From the NCBI GenBank assembly GCA_018819305.1, contig JAHJQO010000004.1, positions 1-49,124 on the forward strand: a DNA stretch of 49,124 nt, written 5' to 3'. Position numbers and translations under genes: made by a program. Of this stretch, positions 17,424-26,107 are shown one piece after another; the stretch's first letter is position 1, and each line of letters opens with the position of its first letter. Below the pieces are notes generated by a model. It saw only the letters and a list, made by a program, of their open reading frames with translations, was not told the origin of the DNA and made no database searches. The DNA is from Nanobdellota archaeon (lineage in GTDB: Archaea > Nanobdellota > Nanobdellia > Woesearchaeales > SM23-78).

Positions 17424-17936
17424 TTATTCTAATTGCAGAACTTCTCTTAACACATCTGCGTTTTCTTTTGCATTTTCATAGCCAGGAGAAAGTTCATCTG
17501 CTGTTTCATATTCTTCTAATGCTTCGGATAAGTATTCAAATTCCTGGTCTAGGGTATTTCTGAATTTATCCACAAGATTAACAGCAAGGTCATAGTGATA
17601 AGATGGATTTTCAGGCTCACTATTGATAAGCACCCTTAGCTGGCTAATAGCTTCTGTGTATCTTGCCTGTCTGTAGTAAAGAACAGCTAAGTTGTTTCTT
17701 ACATCCATGTCTTCAGCAAGCAGCAAGTATGTTTCATAAGCAACAATTGCTCGGGTATAATCTTCCTGCTCTGCAAGATGGTTGCCAAGAGCCTTGTAAA
17801 ATTCTGGATCATTTTTAAAGTCAGGGTTGTCTGTCTTTACAATTATATTTGTTGTACCGATGACAAGGCCGGCCAGAATTACCAGTGTCAATAAACTGGC
17901 TATAAGAATCATTATGTTTTTTTTCAATTCACCCAC
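17424..17936 (-). CDS. Membrane-anchored TPR protein
   Basis: This 170-residue protein has an N-terminal membrane helix (about residues 9-28) and then three or so tetratricopeptide repeats: FYKALGNHLAEQEDYTRAI, VRNNLAVLYYRQARYTEAI and PSYHYDLAVNLVDKF with a following helix. TPR domains mediate protein-protein contacts. The start is a GTG at 17936 with GGGTGG just upstream. It is paralogous to the TPR protein at 18472-18966: both have the same membrane anchor, the same PSYHYD-A-NLV segment and the same C-terminal E-x-A-P-G-x-x-x-A-K-E-N pattern. A lone gene on the opposite strand separates them. Confidence 0.7.
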   Translation of the reverse strand: MGELKKNIMILIASLLTLVILAGLVIGTTNIIVKTDNPDFKNDPEFYKALGNHLAEQEDYTRAIVAYETYLLLAEDMDVRNNLAVLYYRQARYTEAISQLRVLINSEPENPSYHYDLAVNLVDKFRNTLDQEFEYLSEALEEYETADELSPGYENAKENADVLREVLQLE

Positions 17937-18050
17937 CCTTTTCGTTTAAAAAATTTAATTTACTAATTAACTTTTCAAATTTAGAGTATTTAAACCTTGT
18001 GATTTGATTTGCAAAAAATTATAAATGAAATCATATTCCTCGATAACAGA

Positions 18051-18452
18051 ATGAATAATGAATATACTCCTGATTATGCAAAAGGAGAAATCCTTGTATG
18101 TTTTCTTAATAAAATAGATGCTAATAAGGGTTTTGCCAAAACTCTAGCTAAGTCATTAGGTTATGAATTAAAAGATGAAGACTATGAAGTTGGAGGATCA
18201 TATATTATCCAAACTCTTCCTGGAAAAGAGGAAAAAGCATGTGCTGATTTTAAAAAAGAAAAAAGATTTGTTGACTGGGCTGAAAGAAGAGACTTAAAAC
18301 TAGAAAAAAGATTTCATGATTTGGATACACTTGTTGCTTTAGCAGAAGAAGTCAGGGATAATGCAAGTGACTGCAATTTAGATTATAATAAAAGGCTTGG
18401 CAGTTTGATTGATTATGCCAGATCACTTAAAGAACCTGTTCAGAAAAAGTAA
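18051..18452 (+). CDS. Protein with protease-propeptide-like N-terminus, function unknown
   Basis: This 133-residue protein starts MNNEYTPDYAKGEILVCF. The segment YAKGEILVCF...FAKTLAKSLGYEL followed by YIIQTLPGKEEKACADF and FVDWAERRDLKLE resembles the I9-like propeptide/inhibitor fold of subtilisins (P-G-x-I-L-V-x-F ... W-A-E-x-x), but no protease domain follows, so it could be a free inhibitor; this is only a weak inference. The C-terminal third is helical. A TATA-like TATTTAAACC at 17989-17998 is upstream; an in-frame TTG at 18009 exists, but the ATG at 18051 is chosen. It sits between two paralogous TPR genes on the opposite strand. Confidence 0.5.
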   Translation: MNNEYTPDYAKGEILVCFLNKIDANKGFAKTLAKSLGYELKDEDYEVGGSYIIQTLPGKEEKACADFKKEKRFVDWAERRDLKLEKRFHDLDTLVALAEEVRDNASDCNLDYNKRLGSLIDYARSLKEPVQKK

Positions 18453-18471
18453 AAAACAAGACTTATAATAA

Positions 18472-18966
18472 TCAGCCAGAATAATACTCGTTTCTCATGT
18501 TTTTTAAGAATTCAAGGTTTTCTTTTGCTTTTAAAAAACCTGGCTCAATGCTTTCTACAATTTCAAATTCTTTGATAGCTTCTTCAATCTCTTCAATCTT
18601 TCCCTGCTTAGTGTCTTTGATATTCATCACAAGGTTTATGGCATAGTCATAATGATAAGAAGGATTGTTTGGGTTAAGCTCAGTTAGTTTGACCAGGTGC
18701 TCTGCAGCTCTCTTATATTCACCTGCTTTGTTGTATAGATAAGCTAAGTTGTTGTGTGCTTCTTCAAAGTCAGGATTAATATTAACAGCCTGTTTGAAAT
18801 GCTTGATAGATTCTGTGTATTCATCAATATTGTAAAGAGCATTTCCAGTTATGTAATGCAAGTTTGCATCTTTAGGATCAATCGGCTTGTTGCTTATTAT
18901 TATTGCCCCAAATACTACTGGAACTAATAGTAATAATACAAAGAAAAACATAAACCTCTTTTTCAT
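18472..18966 (-). CDS. Membrane-anchored TPR protein (paralogue)
   Basis: This 164-residue protein has an N-terminal signal anchor (hydrophobic residues 4-22) and TPR units: NLHYITGNALYNIDEYTESI, EEAHNNLAYLYNKAGEYKRA and PSYHYDYAINLVMNI. It resembles the protein at 17424-17936 in anchor position, repeat number and spacing, consistent with a tandem duplication later separated by an oppositely oriented gene. GGTGATT just upstream of the ATG is a good ribosome site. Probably a scaffold at the membrane; partners are unknown. Confidence 0.7.
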   Translation of the reverse strand: MKKRFMFFFVLLLLVPVVFGAIIISNKPIDPKDANLHYITGNALYNIDEYTESIKHFKQAVNINPDFEEAHNNLAYLYNKAGEYKRAAEHLVKLTELNPNNPSYHYDYAINLVMNIKDTKQGKIEEIEEAIKEFEIVESIEPGFLKAKENLEFLKNMRNEYYSG

Positions 18967-19151
18967 CTAATCACCGTTGCTCTTTTTGTACTTTTTGTAG
19001 CATTGTCAACATTGTGTATACTGATATTTAAAGTTTTCGATGAAAGAGAAAGCCCCAAAAATACTACTGGACAATTCGGAATTCTTTCGTGCTTGACTGG
19101 ACATTTGTCTGCGTGAAGTTTATATAGCTGAATATCAATAATAATGAATCC

Positions 19152-19397
19152 ATGAAAAAAGAATTCATAAGCATCAACAACACAATACAGGATTATGATG
19201 AATACATCAAAAACATTATTCTTCTTAAGAATTATCTGAAAAACAAAATAAAAGAACTGGTTTTTGAAGAAGAGTTTGAATTAAAACACAATTCAAACAA
19301 CAAATATCACAGAGCCAATCTTTTGTTTTATAACAAAGAACGAGATATTGAGATAATTGTGAGCATTAGAAAAAAGAATCAAGAAGTTTTTGTTTGA
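19152..19397 (+). CDS. Small unknown protein upstream of a toxin-antitoxin pair
   Basis: This 81-residue charged protein has a helical N-terminal half (DYDEYIKNIILLKNYLKNKIKELVFEEEF) and two likely beta strands at the end (ANLLFYNKERDIEIIVSIRKK). No family is recognised. A TATA-like GTTTATATAGC lies about 30 bases upstream. The gap before it (18967-19151) holds only this promoter and unremarkable AT-rich sequence. It ends about 70 bp before the antitoxin gene, but the latter has its own operator. Confidence 0.45.
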   Translation: MKKEFISINNTIQDYDEYIKNIILLKNYLKNKIKELVFEEEFELKHNSNNKYHRANLLFYNKERDIEIIVSIRKKNQEVFV

Positions 19398-19420
19398 AAA
19401 AGCAAAAAACTTATATATGA

Positions 19421-19462
19421 ATACCACATTAATACTACATTAATATAATATTAAGGTGGTAT
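19421..19462. promoter_or_regulatory. Inverted-repeat operator of the second RelE-type operon
   Basis: ATACCAC at 19421-19427 and GTGGTAT at 19456-19462 form a perfect 7-bp inverted repeat around AT-rich ATTAAT-type repeats. The right arm contains the AAGGTGG ribosome site of the antitoxin gene and a TATA-like TTATATATGA lies just to the left, so a protein bound here would block transcription and perhaps translation. Confidence 0.5.
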
Positions 19463-19465
19463 CTT

Positions 19466-19714
19466 ATGGTGCAAGCAATAATAAACATCGATGAGCATGC
19501 AAATAGAATATTAAATATGGTAAAAGCAAAATACGGATTAAAAGACAAAAGCCAGGCAATAAACATGATGGCAATCCAATATGAAGAAGAAATCCTAGAA
19601 CCAGAACTAAGGCCAGAATATATCAAAAAAATGATGAAAAGGCAAAAAGAACCAACTGTTAAGATAGGCAGTCTAGAGAATTTTAGAAAAAGATACTGGA
19701 TAAAAGATGTATAA
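19466..19714 (+). CDS. DUF2683-like ribbon-helix-helix antitoxin
   Basis: This 82-residue protein begins MVQAIINIDEHANRILNMV followed by KYGLKDKSQAINMMAIQYEE, the pattern of archaeal DUF2683 ribbon-helix-helix proteins that serve as antitoxins and operon repressors. The C-terminal tail GSLENFRKRYWIKDV matches the tail of the antitoxin at 7975-8214 while the N-terminal halves are unrelated, marking the tail as the likely toxin-binding element. Its last 8 bp overlap the toxin start. Confidence 0.75.
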   Translation: MVQAIINIDEHANRILNMVKAKYGLKDKSQAINMMAIQYEEEILEPELRPEYIKKMMKRQKEPTVKIGSLENFRKRYWIKDV

Positions 19715-19973
19715 GGTTGAACCAAAAGATAAAGTAGATAAAATATTTATTAAACTAGACAAAAAGAATCCAAAACAACTTAAAATAATTTATAAAAAAC
19801 TCAAAGAAATTGTTAAATATCCTTATAGGTACAAAAACCTAAGAACACCATTAAATCATCTAAAAAGAATTCATATTGACAAGCATTTTGTGCTCGTTTT
19901 TTCAATTAATGAAGAAACAAAAACAATTATTCTAGAAGACTATGAACATCATGATAAGATATACAAAAGATAA
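19707..19973 (+). CDS. RelE-family toxin (second copy)
   Basis: This 88-residue basic protein is a paralogue of the toxin at 7722-7982: KVDKIFIKLDKKNPKQLKIIYKKL, KRIHIDKHFVLVFSINEE and LEDYEHHDKIYKR align segment by segment. It follows the RelE fold and is expected to cut mRNA on the ribosome. The gene is translationally coupled to the antitoxin by an 8-bp overlap and ends 13 bp before the convergent guaA gene. Confidence 0.78.
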   Translation: MYKVEPKDKVDKIFIKLDKKNPKQLKIIYKKLKEIVKYPYRYKNLRTPLNHLKRIHIDKHFVLVFSINEETKTIILEDYEHHDKIYKR

Positions 19974-19986
19974 ATAGAGAAGTTGA

Positions 19987-21525
19987 TCACTCCCATTCCA
20001 TTGTTGCAGGCGGCTTGTTGGTGATATCATAAACCACTCTGTTTATTTCTTTTATTTCATTTGTTATTCTGGTGGAAATAATTTCCAAGACTTTGTGGGG
20101 CATCTTGACATATGTTGCTGTCATTGCATCCTGAGACTCAACAATCCTGACAACAAGAGGAAACTTGTAACTTCTTTCATCTCCCTGCACACCAACGCTC
20201 TTGATAGGAAGCAGAACACCAAAAGCCATCCACACTTTATCATACCAACCTTGTTTTTTTAATTCCTCTTCTATGATATGGCTTGCTCTTCTTACAATAT
20301 CTGCTTTTTCAGGAGTTACTTCTCCAAGAATCCTGACACCAAGTCCAGGGCCGGGAAAAACATGTCGATTAACAAGCTCATCTGGAATGCCAAGTTGTTT
20401 TGCCAGTTTTCTGACTTCATCCTTATACAAATCTCTAAGAGGCTCATAAACTTTAAGTTTCATATCTTTTGGCAAGCCACCAACATTATGATGAGACTTG
20501 ATAGTTGCAGAATGCTTTGTAATTCCACTCTCAATTCTGTCAGAATAAATTGTTCCCTGAATCAAGAACTCTGCATTTTCTTCTTTAGCTGCTTTTTCAA
20601 ACACATCAATAAAAGTCTTGCCAATTATTTTTCTCTTTTCCTCAGGCTCAGTTATTCCTTTTAATGCTTTAAAGAATTGCTTGCCAGCATCAACAATCCT
20701 GAGCTTAAAATCAAAGGACTCAAATGCCTGCCTGATAAATTCAGTTTCTTTATATCTCATCAAGCCAGTGTCAACATAGACAGCAACTAAATTATCACCA
20801 ATAACCTGGCTTATCAAAACAGCTGCTGTTGAAGAGTCAATACCACCTGACAAACCAATAATTGCTCTCTTGTTTCCAAGTTCTTTTTTTATTTCTTTTT
20901 TTATCTGCTCAGCATAATTAGAAACATCCCATTCTTTTTTTGCCTTACAAATATTAAAAACAAAGTTCTCAATTAATTTCTGACCGTTTTCTGTGTGAGT
21001 AACTTCTGGATGAAACTGCACGCCAAAGATTTTGTTTTTTTTATTCTCAAAAATTGCAACAGGAGAATGCTTTGTGCTAGCAACAACAATGTAACCTGCA
21101 GGAAGCGCTTCCACAATGTCCCTGTGATTCATCCAGACCATTTGTTTTTGTTTCAGACCTTTGACAAGCTCACTTTCAGATTTGCTAGTAACATTCAGAT
21201 TCATCTCAGTTAATCCGTATTCTCCAGATTCGCCGCTCTTGACTTTTCCTTTTTCAAGAAAAGATATCAATTGATGACCATAACAAATCCCAAGAATAGG
21301 AATGCCAATGTTCAGGATTTCTTTGTCGCATTTTGGAGAATCTTTGTCATAAACACTGGCTGCTCCGCCAGACAGAACAATTCCTTTGAGTCCTTTTATC
21401 TTCTTCAGTTCATCAACAGAAACATCATTTGGCAAAACTTCAGAAAAAACACCAGCATCACGAATCCTCCTAGAAATCAAATGGCAGTACTGACCGCCAA
21501 AATCCAAAACAATTATTGTCTCCAT
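19987..21525 (-). CDS. guaA: GMP synthase (glutamine-hydrolysing), fused form
   Basis: This 512-residue enzyme converts XMP to GMP with ATP and glutamine-derived ammonia. The class I amidotransferase domain (about 1-195) has the nucleophile Cys81 in GICYGHQ and the His-Glu pair in FGVQFHPE. The ATP-pyrophosphatase domain has the PP-loop IGLSGGIDSSTAA, and the C-terminal dimerisation domain ends TNKPPATMEWE as in the family. Many archaea split these activities into two subunits; here they are fused as in bacteria. The ATG at 21525 is chosen over the in-frame TTG at 21540 because a TATA-like AATATAAATAA lies about 25 bases upstream of it. Confidence 0.95.
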   Translation of the reverse strand: METIIVLDFGGQYCHLISRRIRDAGVFSEVLPNDVSVDELKKIKGLKGIVLSGGAASVYDKDSPKCDKEILNIGIPILGICYGHQLISFLEKGKVKSGESGEYGLTEMNLNVTSKSESELVKGLKQKQMVWMNHRDIVEALPAGYIVVASTKHSPVAIFENKKNKIFGVQFHPEVTHTENGQKLIENFVFNICKAKKEWDVSNYAEQIKKEIKKELGNKRAIIGLSGGIDSSTAAVLISQVIGDNLVAVYVDTGLMRYKETEFIRQAFESFDFKLRIVDAGKQFFKALKGITEPEEKRKIIGKTFIDVFEKAAKEENAEFLIQGTIYSDRIESGITKHSATIKSHHNVGGLPKDMKLKVYEPLRDLYKDEVRKLAKQLGIPDELVNRHVFPGPGLGVRILGEVTPEKADIVRRASHIIEEELKKQGWYDKVWMAFGVLLPIKSVGVQGDERSYKFPLVVRIVESQDAMTATYVKMPHKVLEIISTRITNEIKEINRVVYDITNKPPATMEWE

Positions 21526-21584
21526 AGAAGAAGTAGCCAAGTCTTCTTATTTATATTTTTCGATGATGAGTTTGAATTGTGATT

Positions 21585-22571
21585 CTATCTCCACTTAACA
21601 TCAACATCATCTGTTCTTTCATAAGGTCTTATCTCAGATTTGTTGATTGGTGTTTTAACACCTGCTTTATGCATTTCAATTCCTGTGATGGCAATCATTG
21701 CTGCGTTGTCAACAAAGAACTGGTTTTCAAGCAAAAAAAGCTTTGCTCCTCTTTCCTCACACATGATTCTGCTCATCTCCTGCAATCTTTTGTTGCAAGC
21801 AACACCGCCGCCTAAGAGAAGTTCTGTTTTGCCTGTATGAGCCATTGCTCTCTCTGCAACTTCAATCAGCATTGCAAAAACAGTTTCCTGAACACTAAAA
21901 CATAAATCTTCTTTTGAATCTTTTCCCTGATGAACTCTGTTTTTTAAGTTCGTCTCAAGACCGCCAAGGCTAATATCCATTCCTTTGACAACATATGGAA
22001 GCTTGATGTAATGCTTGCTTTTTTTTGCAAGCTCTTCAATTTTTGGTCCGCCAGGAAAACCCAAGCCAAGGTTTCTTGCAAATGTATCTAAAAAATTGCC
22101 TATCCCTAAATCTAGGGTTTCTCCAAAAACTCTATATTTTCCTGCTTCATAAGCAATAACCTGAGTATTTGCTCCTGATGCATAAAGCAGGACGGGGTCT
22201 TTGGCTTTTGTCAGAAATCTTCCAACCTCAAGATGAGCAATGCAATGATTAACACCTATCAAAGGCTTGTTTAATAGCAGAGAAAGGCTTCTTGCAAAAC
22301 CAGCACCAATTCTAAGAGTATTACCAATGCCTGGCCCTTGACTAAATGCAATTAAGTCAATTTCTATTGCTTTGATACCTGCTGTTTCAAGTGCTTTTAC
22401 AAAAGTATCTTCAAGAACATCTATGTGATGGTCTGCGACTTTTGCAGGCACCAGGCCCCCTGATTTAGTTTTAAAAGCCGTTATGATATTAGACAGAACC
22501 TTTTTGTCTTTATCTCTTACAACACTGATTCCAAAAGTATGCGCAGTGCTCTCAATACCCAAACATATCAT
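21585..22571 (-). CDS. kae1: tRNA N6-threonylcarbamoyladenosine synthase subunit Kae1
   Basis: This 328-residue ASKHA-fold protein is the catalytic subunit of KEOPS, which transfers threonylcarbamoyl to A37 of tRNAs reading ANN codons. The metal-binding HxxxH is VNHCIAHLE (His109, His113). The N-terminal GIESTAHTFG and AFSQGPGIGNTLRIG segments and the C-terminal LLLGGGVACNKRL and NAAMIAITG motifs are all present. It ends where Kae1 should, without the fused Bud32 kinase found in some archaea. A TATA-like GTATTTATAAAC lies upstream at leaderless spacing. The gene is 59 bp upstream of guaA's start on the same strand, and guaA has its own promoter. Confidence 0.93.
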   Translation of the reverse strand: MICLGIESTAHTFGISVVRDKDKKVLSNIITAFKTKSGGLVPAKVADHHIDVLEDTFVKALETAGIKAIEIDLIAFSQGPGIGNTLRIGAGFARSLSLLLNKPLIGVNHCIAHLEVGRFLTKAKDPVLLYASGANTQVIAYEAGKYRVFGETLDLGIGNFLDTFARNLGLGFPGGPKIEELAKKSKHYIKLPYVVKGMDISLGGLETNLKNRVHQGKDSKEDLCFSVQETVFAMLIEVAERAMAHTGKTELLLGGGVACNKRLQEMSRIMCEERGAKLFLLENQFFVDNAAMIAITGIEMHKAGVKTPINKSEIRPYERTDDVDVKWR

Positions 22572-22617
22572 AAAAAAAAGAGAAAAAAAGAATGTTTATA
22601 AATACTTTGCCTAAAAC

Positions 22618-23376
22618 TTATTCTATAGGAACAGTCTTTGTAACATTAGCATAGACACCTTCTGCTGTCTTTTCAGTTACAGTTATATACTCTACTCCTT
22701 TGAATTCTTTTGGCTCAATAAAAGACATTCTCTCAATCTTATCTGCTTTCAAGTATATCTCAACTCCTTTTTCAACATAATGAAATACTTTTAGGTAGGA
22801 CAAAAAGTCCTGATAATCGAAAAGGTCAATTATGATGTATAAGGTCTGCTTGGTAGTTCCAATGCTTGTGTTGCCATGCAAATACTTACCAAAAGATGGC
22901 TTGACAGTAATTCTTGTAATCACATCATCTTCTAAGTGAAAAGTCAATCCTTCTTCAATTTCTCCAATACCAATGGTTTTTCTGTAATTAGCATTTGTAT
23001 AGCTCTTGTCAGAAGCAATATACATATCATTAGGCTGACCAAGTCTTGCAACCATCTCAGCCATAGAATCTCCTAACATAACACCTAAAAAAGATATGTC
23101 TGTGCTTTTGAAATCCATTCCTCCCAAAGAAAAGACATCATCCTCTGCAATCTCATATTTGGATTCTTCTCTAGGCTCATATTCAAACATAAAAGGATCA
23201 AAAGACGGAGCTACAAATCCTGAGTCTGTAGTTTCTTCTATTTCCTGAGTCAGATTCTGATCAATAAGGTCTTCTGGCTTAATCTCAGGACTAGTATCTT
23301 CTGGCTTGCAGCCTGAGAATAAAAACAATGAAAGCATGACTAAAATAATTCCTGCAATAATAAACTTGTTTTTCAT
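22618..23376 (-). CDS. Predicted lipoprotein of unknown function
   Basis: This 252-residue protein has a lipoprotein-type signal peptide: basic MKNK, a hydrophobic core and LFSGC with Cys23 as the probable lipidated residue. The mature part starts with an acidic linker (PEDTSPEIKPEDLIDQ) and then has beta-rich segments, including GVMLGDSMAEMVARLGQPNDM, which looks like a SmpA/OmlA-type 'G-x-x-x-x-x-V-x-x-x-L-G-x-P' motif, and repeats of the same style. The ATG at 23376 is preferred because AAGGTGAT precedes it; a GTG at 23385 is the alternative. Likely located on the outer face of the cell membrane. Confidence 0.6.
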   Translation of the reverse strand: MKNKFIIAGIILVMLSLFLFSGCKPEDTSPEIKPEDLIDQNLTQEIEETTDSGFVAPSFDPFMFEYEPREESKYEIAEDDVFSLGGMDFKSTDISFLGVMLGDSMAEMVARLGQPNDMYIASDKSYTNANYRKTIGIGEIEEGLTFHLEDDVITRITVKPSFGKYLHGNTSIGTTKQTLYIIIDLFDYQDFLSYLKVFHYVEKGVEIYLKADKIERMSFIEPKEFKGVEYITVTEKTAEGVYANVTKTVPIE

Positions 23377-23544
23377 AAGTATCACCTTTATGTTTTGTAA
23401 TAACTAAAAACTAACCAGTATATAAAAAGGTTTTGTTAAGTTTGAGATAACTTGAAATTAAGCATAAAATATAGGAAAAAATAGCAAAAAAACCTGATTT
23501 TTCCGAAAAGTATTTATAAATAAACCACTTCATATATTTGTATA

Positions 23545-23640
23545 ATGAGGAAAAAGAACACTAACGAATATAGAGAATTTTTCTTATCTGAATCTGAAGA
23601 GGATGAGCTGGAAGAAGAACTATATGATGACTGGTTCTAA
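23545..23640 (+). CDS. 31-residue acidic mini-protein
   Basis: A short frame encodes MRKKNTNEYREF followed by a strongly acidic tail with SESEEDELEEEL, ending DDWF. A TATA-like TATTTATAAA is about 25-33 bases upstream and the stop is followed by AT-rich sequence. Codon choice looks like its neighbours. It could be a real leaderless mini-gene; the evidence is only the promoter and the ordered composition. Confidence 0.35.
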   Translation: MRKKNTNEYREFFLSESEEDELEEELYDDWF

Positions 23641-23786
23641 AAGCGCGTTCTCATACATAAGTTTTATAAATATATTTCTCTAAAAAATATAAGAAAAAAA
23701 GAAAAATAAAAAAAATAAAACAAAATTCAAAAACGAATTTTGAATATTTTTCTTAAAAAAATAAAAAAAATAAAGAATTAATCTTA

Positions 23787-24098
23787 TTAATCGTCTTCTT
23801 CAGGTTCGTCTGCTTCGTCTTCAGGTGCATCATCATCAGCTTCTTCAGGAGCTGATTCCTCAGCTTGTTCTTCAGGTGCTGCGCCTTTAGCAATCTCACT
23901 GCCTTTTTGCAGCAGTTTGACATCTTTGGCAACTGCTCCTCTGTCGCCTTCAGCAGGTTCAAAAGAGACTCGGTCATTATCACGGATAAATGTTCCCTGT
24001 TCAAGAGATGTGTGATGAACAAAATATTCTTTGTCATCTTCACCTGCGATAAATCCAAATCCTTTCTGTCTATTAAACCATTTTACGCTTCCTTCCAT
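23787..24098 (-). CDS. csp: Cold-shock domain protein with acidic tail
   Basis: The first 65 residues are a cold-shock OB-fold that binds single-stranded RNA and DNA: GSVKWFNRQKGFGFIAGED carries RNP1 (KGFGFI), YFVHHTSL carries RNP2 (F-V-H-x-S-type), and RVSFEPAEGDRGAVAKDVKLL completes the barrel. The remaining 38 residues are almost all Glu, Asp, Ala and Pro, an uncommon extension for a CspA-type protein, perhaps modulating RNA binding. A strong TAGGAGGAG ribosome site precedes the ATG. Cold-shock proteins are typical of bacteria and occur in only some archaea, so transfer is plausible. The upstream leader has an inverted repeat TTATCC/GGATAA at 24129-24150. Confidence 0.9.
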   Translation of the reverse strand: MEGSVKWFNRQKGFGFIAGEDDKEYFVHHTSLEQGTFIRDNDRVSFEPAEGDRGAVAKDVKLLQKGSEIAKGAAPEEQAEESAPEEADDDAPEDEADEPEEDD

Positions 24099-24326
24099 TT
24101 TACTCCTCCTATACTCCTCGTATACTCATTATCCAGATAAACAGGGATAACAGTGCTTGCAAGTAATCTTCTCTTTTTAAAGGTTTGTATGAATTAGATG
24201 TAAAAATGTAAACAACCCCACCCGACATATTTGTAACTACTCATTAATAGTTACAAAACGAAAACTTTATAAAGGCTCAAATCAATTATATTGATATCAC
24301 ATTTAAAAAAATAAGAGGGAGTGAAA

Positions 24327-26084
24327 ATGAAAGCAATAATTGTATCCGACACACACAAAGAACGGGAATCAATAGAAAATATTGTTAAGTTTGCAAAAGC
24401 AAATGATATAAAAATAGTTCTGGATGCAGGAGACCTTCATGGAGCAATAAAAGCTTATGAAGGAATTGAAGAATTACACACAACCTACTGGGAAAAAGCC
24501 AGTAGTACAATGGAGAGATGGGAGTTTAATCGTGATGTTCGCGAAGTTGGCGGAACAGTGCATGAAAACGGTTCTACATTTAAACTTGACGACGTAGTCA
24601 TATTTACACAGCATAACTTAGCAGAATATGAACAAGAACTGCCTCGAGATAAATTGGAAATGGCAATAGACGAACTTGATCATGTTGCTAAACAATATGC
24701 ACAAGAATCTCAGGAAAAAGACTTGAAAAAATTAATCATATTTGGACATACCCACTCAAGACATCTGACAAAACAAGATGATGTGATTGCAGTAAACCCT
24801 GGCTGGGCAGCACAAGGAATGTTTGCAGTCATAGATACAGATGAAGGTTCTGTGGAATATATGGATGTAATGCGGGGTCAGAAAAAAGCTCGTTCAGTAA
24901 TGAAAATTGACAAAGATTCAGATATCACACATTTTAGAAAGTTTGATTTTGGCTCATATATAGCCGGCCTGAAAACAGGAAAAGAAGTGTTTGTATTCAC
25001 AAACAAAGACAAAAAAGAAGTAAGAACAGAAGAGTTCAAAAAAGTAATCTCTGGATCAAACACAGATAAAGGTCTTGAACTAAAAATAGAAAATGATGAT
25101 AACCTGCAGCAATTAATCAGAGGAGATTTCCGTTCAAAAACCTATAAGAAAATAGGGAAAAGTTTTGATGAATATGACAAAAAGGGTAACAGAACAGGAA
25201 TGTTTACAGGATATGTTGCAACTAAGGAAATTGATGGAAAAGATAAAAAAGTGCTTGTAATCGGGCCAGAAGAAACTGAAAGTATACCTTTTGACAAATT
25301 CAAAGAATATTCAACTCCAATAATCCAAAAAGATTTGGTCTGCTTTGTCGGGCAGAGCGTAACAGAAGATGAAGACGGCGAAGAAGAAACTACAGATCAA
25401 TTGGTTTGGAATAATAAAGTTATTGCAAGTTACAAATCAATAGATAATACAAACCACACACAAGGAAGATTATTCATAAAAGCATCTGCTGGTAGAAAAA
25501 AGCAATTTATAGCTGAAATCGGTCCAAGAGGCGGAGTGCACAGAGGAAAAAAATATGATTCTGTGTCAAATGTCGAATTGCTTGAAGATAAAGTAGTTTA
25601 TACAGCCAAAGAAAAAAACCAGATGTTTGTTGTTATCGACAAGCAAGAGCAAGTCAAATATGAATCAAAAGGATGGAAGGATAAGATTGAAGATATCCAA
25701 TTCATAGGAGGCAAACTCACATATAAAGTATCACAAGATGGCAAAGATATGGTTGTGTTCGATGAAAAAGAAAGCCAGAAAGTTTCATCTGAGGGTTATG
25801 GTGATTCAGGAATCAAAGAACTGCAAGACCTTCAGGGAAAACCAGCCTACATAACAAAAGTCGAAGAAGGAAATGATCAAATCATTGTTAATGGTAAAGT
25901 CAGAGTAGAAGCAGAAACAATCGACGATTTCCTAAGCATAGGAGACAAAATAATCTATCAAAAAGGAAAATACGGTAGTGGCGACTGTTTTTGGGAAGAC
26001 GGAACCAAGATTGAAGGAGAAGACAGTGTCCACAGAATTAGAAGTCTGTATGAAAAAGGAAAATTCAAGCTTCCTGAAAAATAA
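24327..26084 (+). CDS. Metallophosphoesterase fused to a propeller-like repeat domain
   Basis: This 585-residue cytoplasmic protein starts with a calcineurin-type phosphoesterase domain (about 1-185): IIVSDTH, VLDAGDLHG, a spaced FTQHN segment (the usual GNH replaced by QHN) and IIFGHTHSRHL with AVNPGW. This order matches YfcE/MJ0936-like phosphodiesterases. Residues 195-585 form about six irregular repeats with strands of the type KLTYKVSQDGKDMVVFDEKE and KVVYTAKEKNQMFVVIDKQE, likely a beta-propeller. Such repeats are seen in uncharacterised archaeal and candidate-phylum proteins. The ATG at 24327, with GAGGGAG just upstream, is preferred over the GTG at 24321. Confidence 0.75.
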   Translation: MKAIIVSDTHKERESIENIVKFAKANDIKIVLDAGDLHGAIKAYEGIEELHTTYWEKASSTMERWEFNRDVREVGGTVHENGSTFKLDDVVIFTQHNLAEYEQELPRDKLEMAIDELDHVAKQYAQESQEKDLKKLIIFGHTHSRHLTKQDDVIAVNPGWAAQGMFAVIDTDEGSVEYMDVMRGQKKARSVMKIDKDSDITHFRKFDFGSYIAGLKTGKEVFVFTNKDKKEVRTEEFKKVISGSNTDKGLELKIENDDNLQQLIRGDFRSKTYKKIGKSFDEYDKKGNRTGMFTGYVATKEIDGKDKKVLVIGPEETESIPFDKFKEYSTPIIQKDLVCFVGQSVTEDEDGEEETTDQLVWNNKVIASYKSIDNTNHTQGRLFIKASAGRKKQFIAEIGPRGGVHRGKKYDSVSNVELLEDKVVYTAKEKNQMFVVIDKQEQVKYESKGWKDKIEDIQFIGGKLTYKVSQDGKDMVVFDEKESQKVSSEGYGDSGIKELQDLQGKPAYITKVEEGNDQIIVNGKVRVEAETIDDFLSIGDKIIYQKGKYGSGDCFWEDGTKIEGEDSVHRIRSLYEKGKFKLPEK

Positions 26085-26107
26085 GATTTAATATAAATGT
26101 GAATAAA

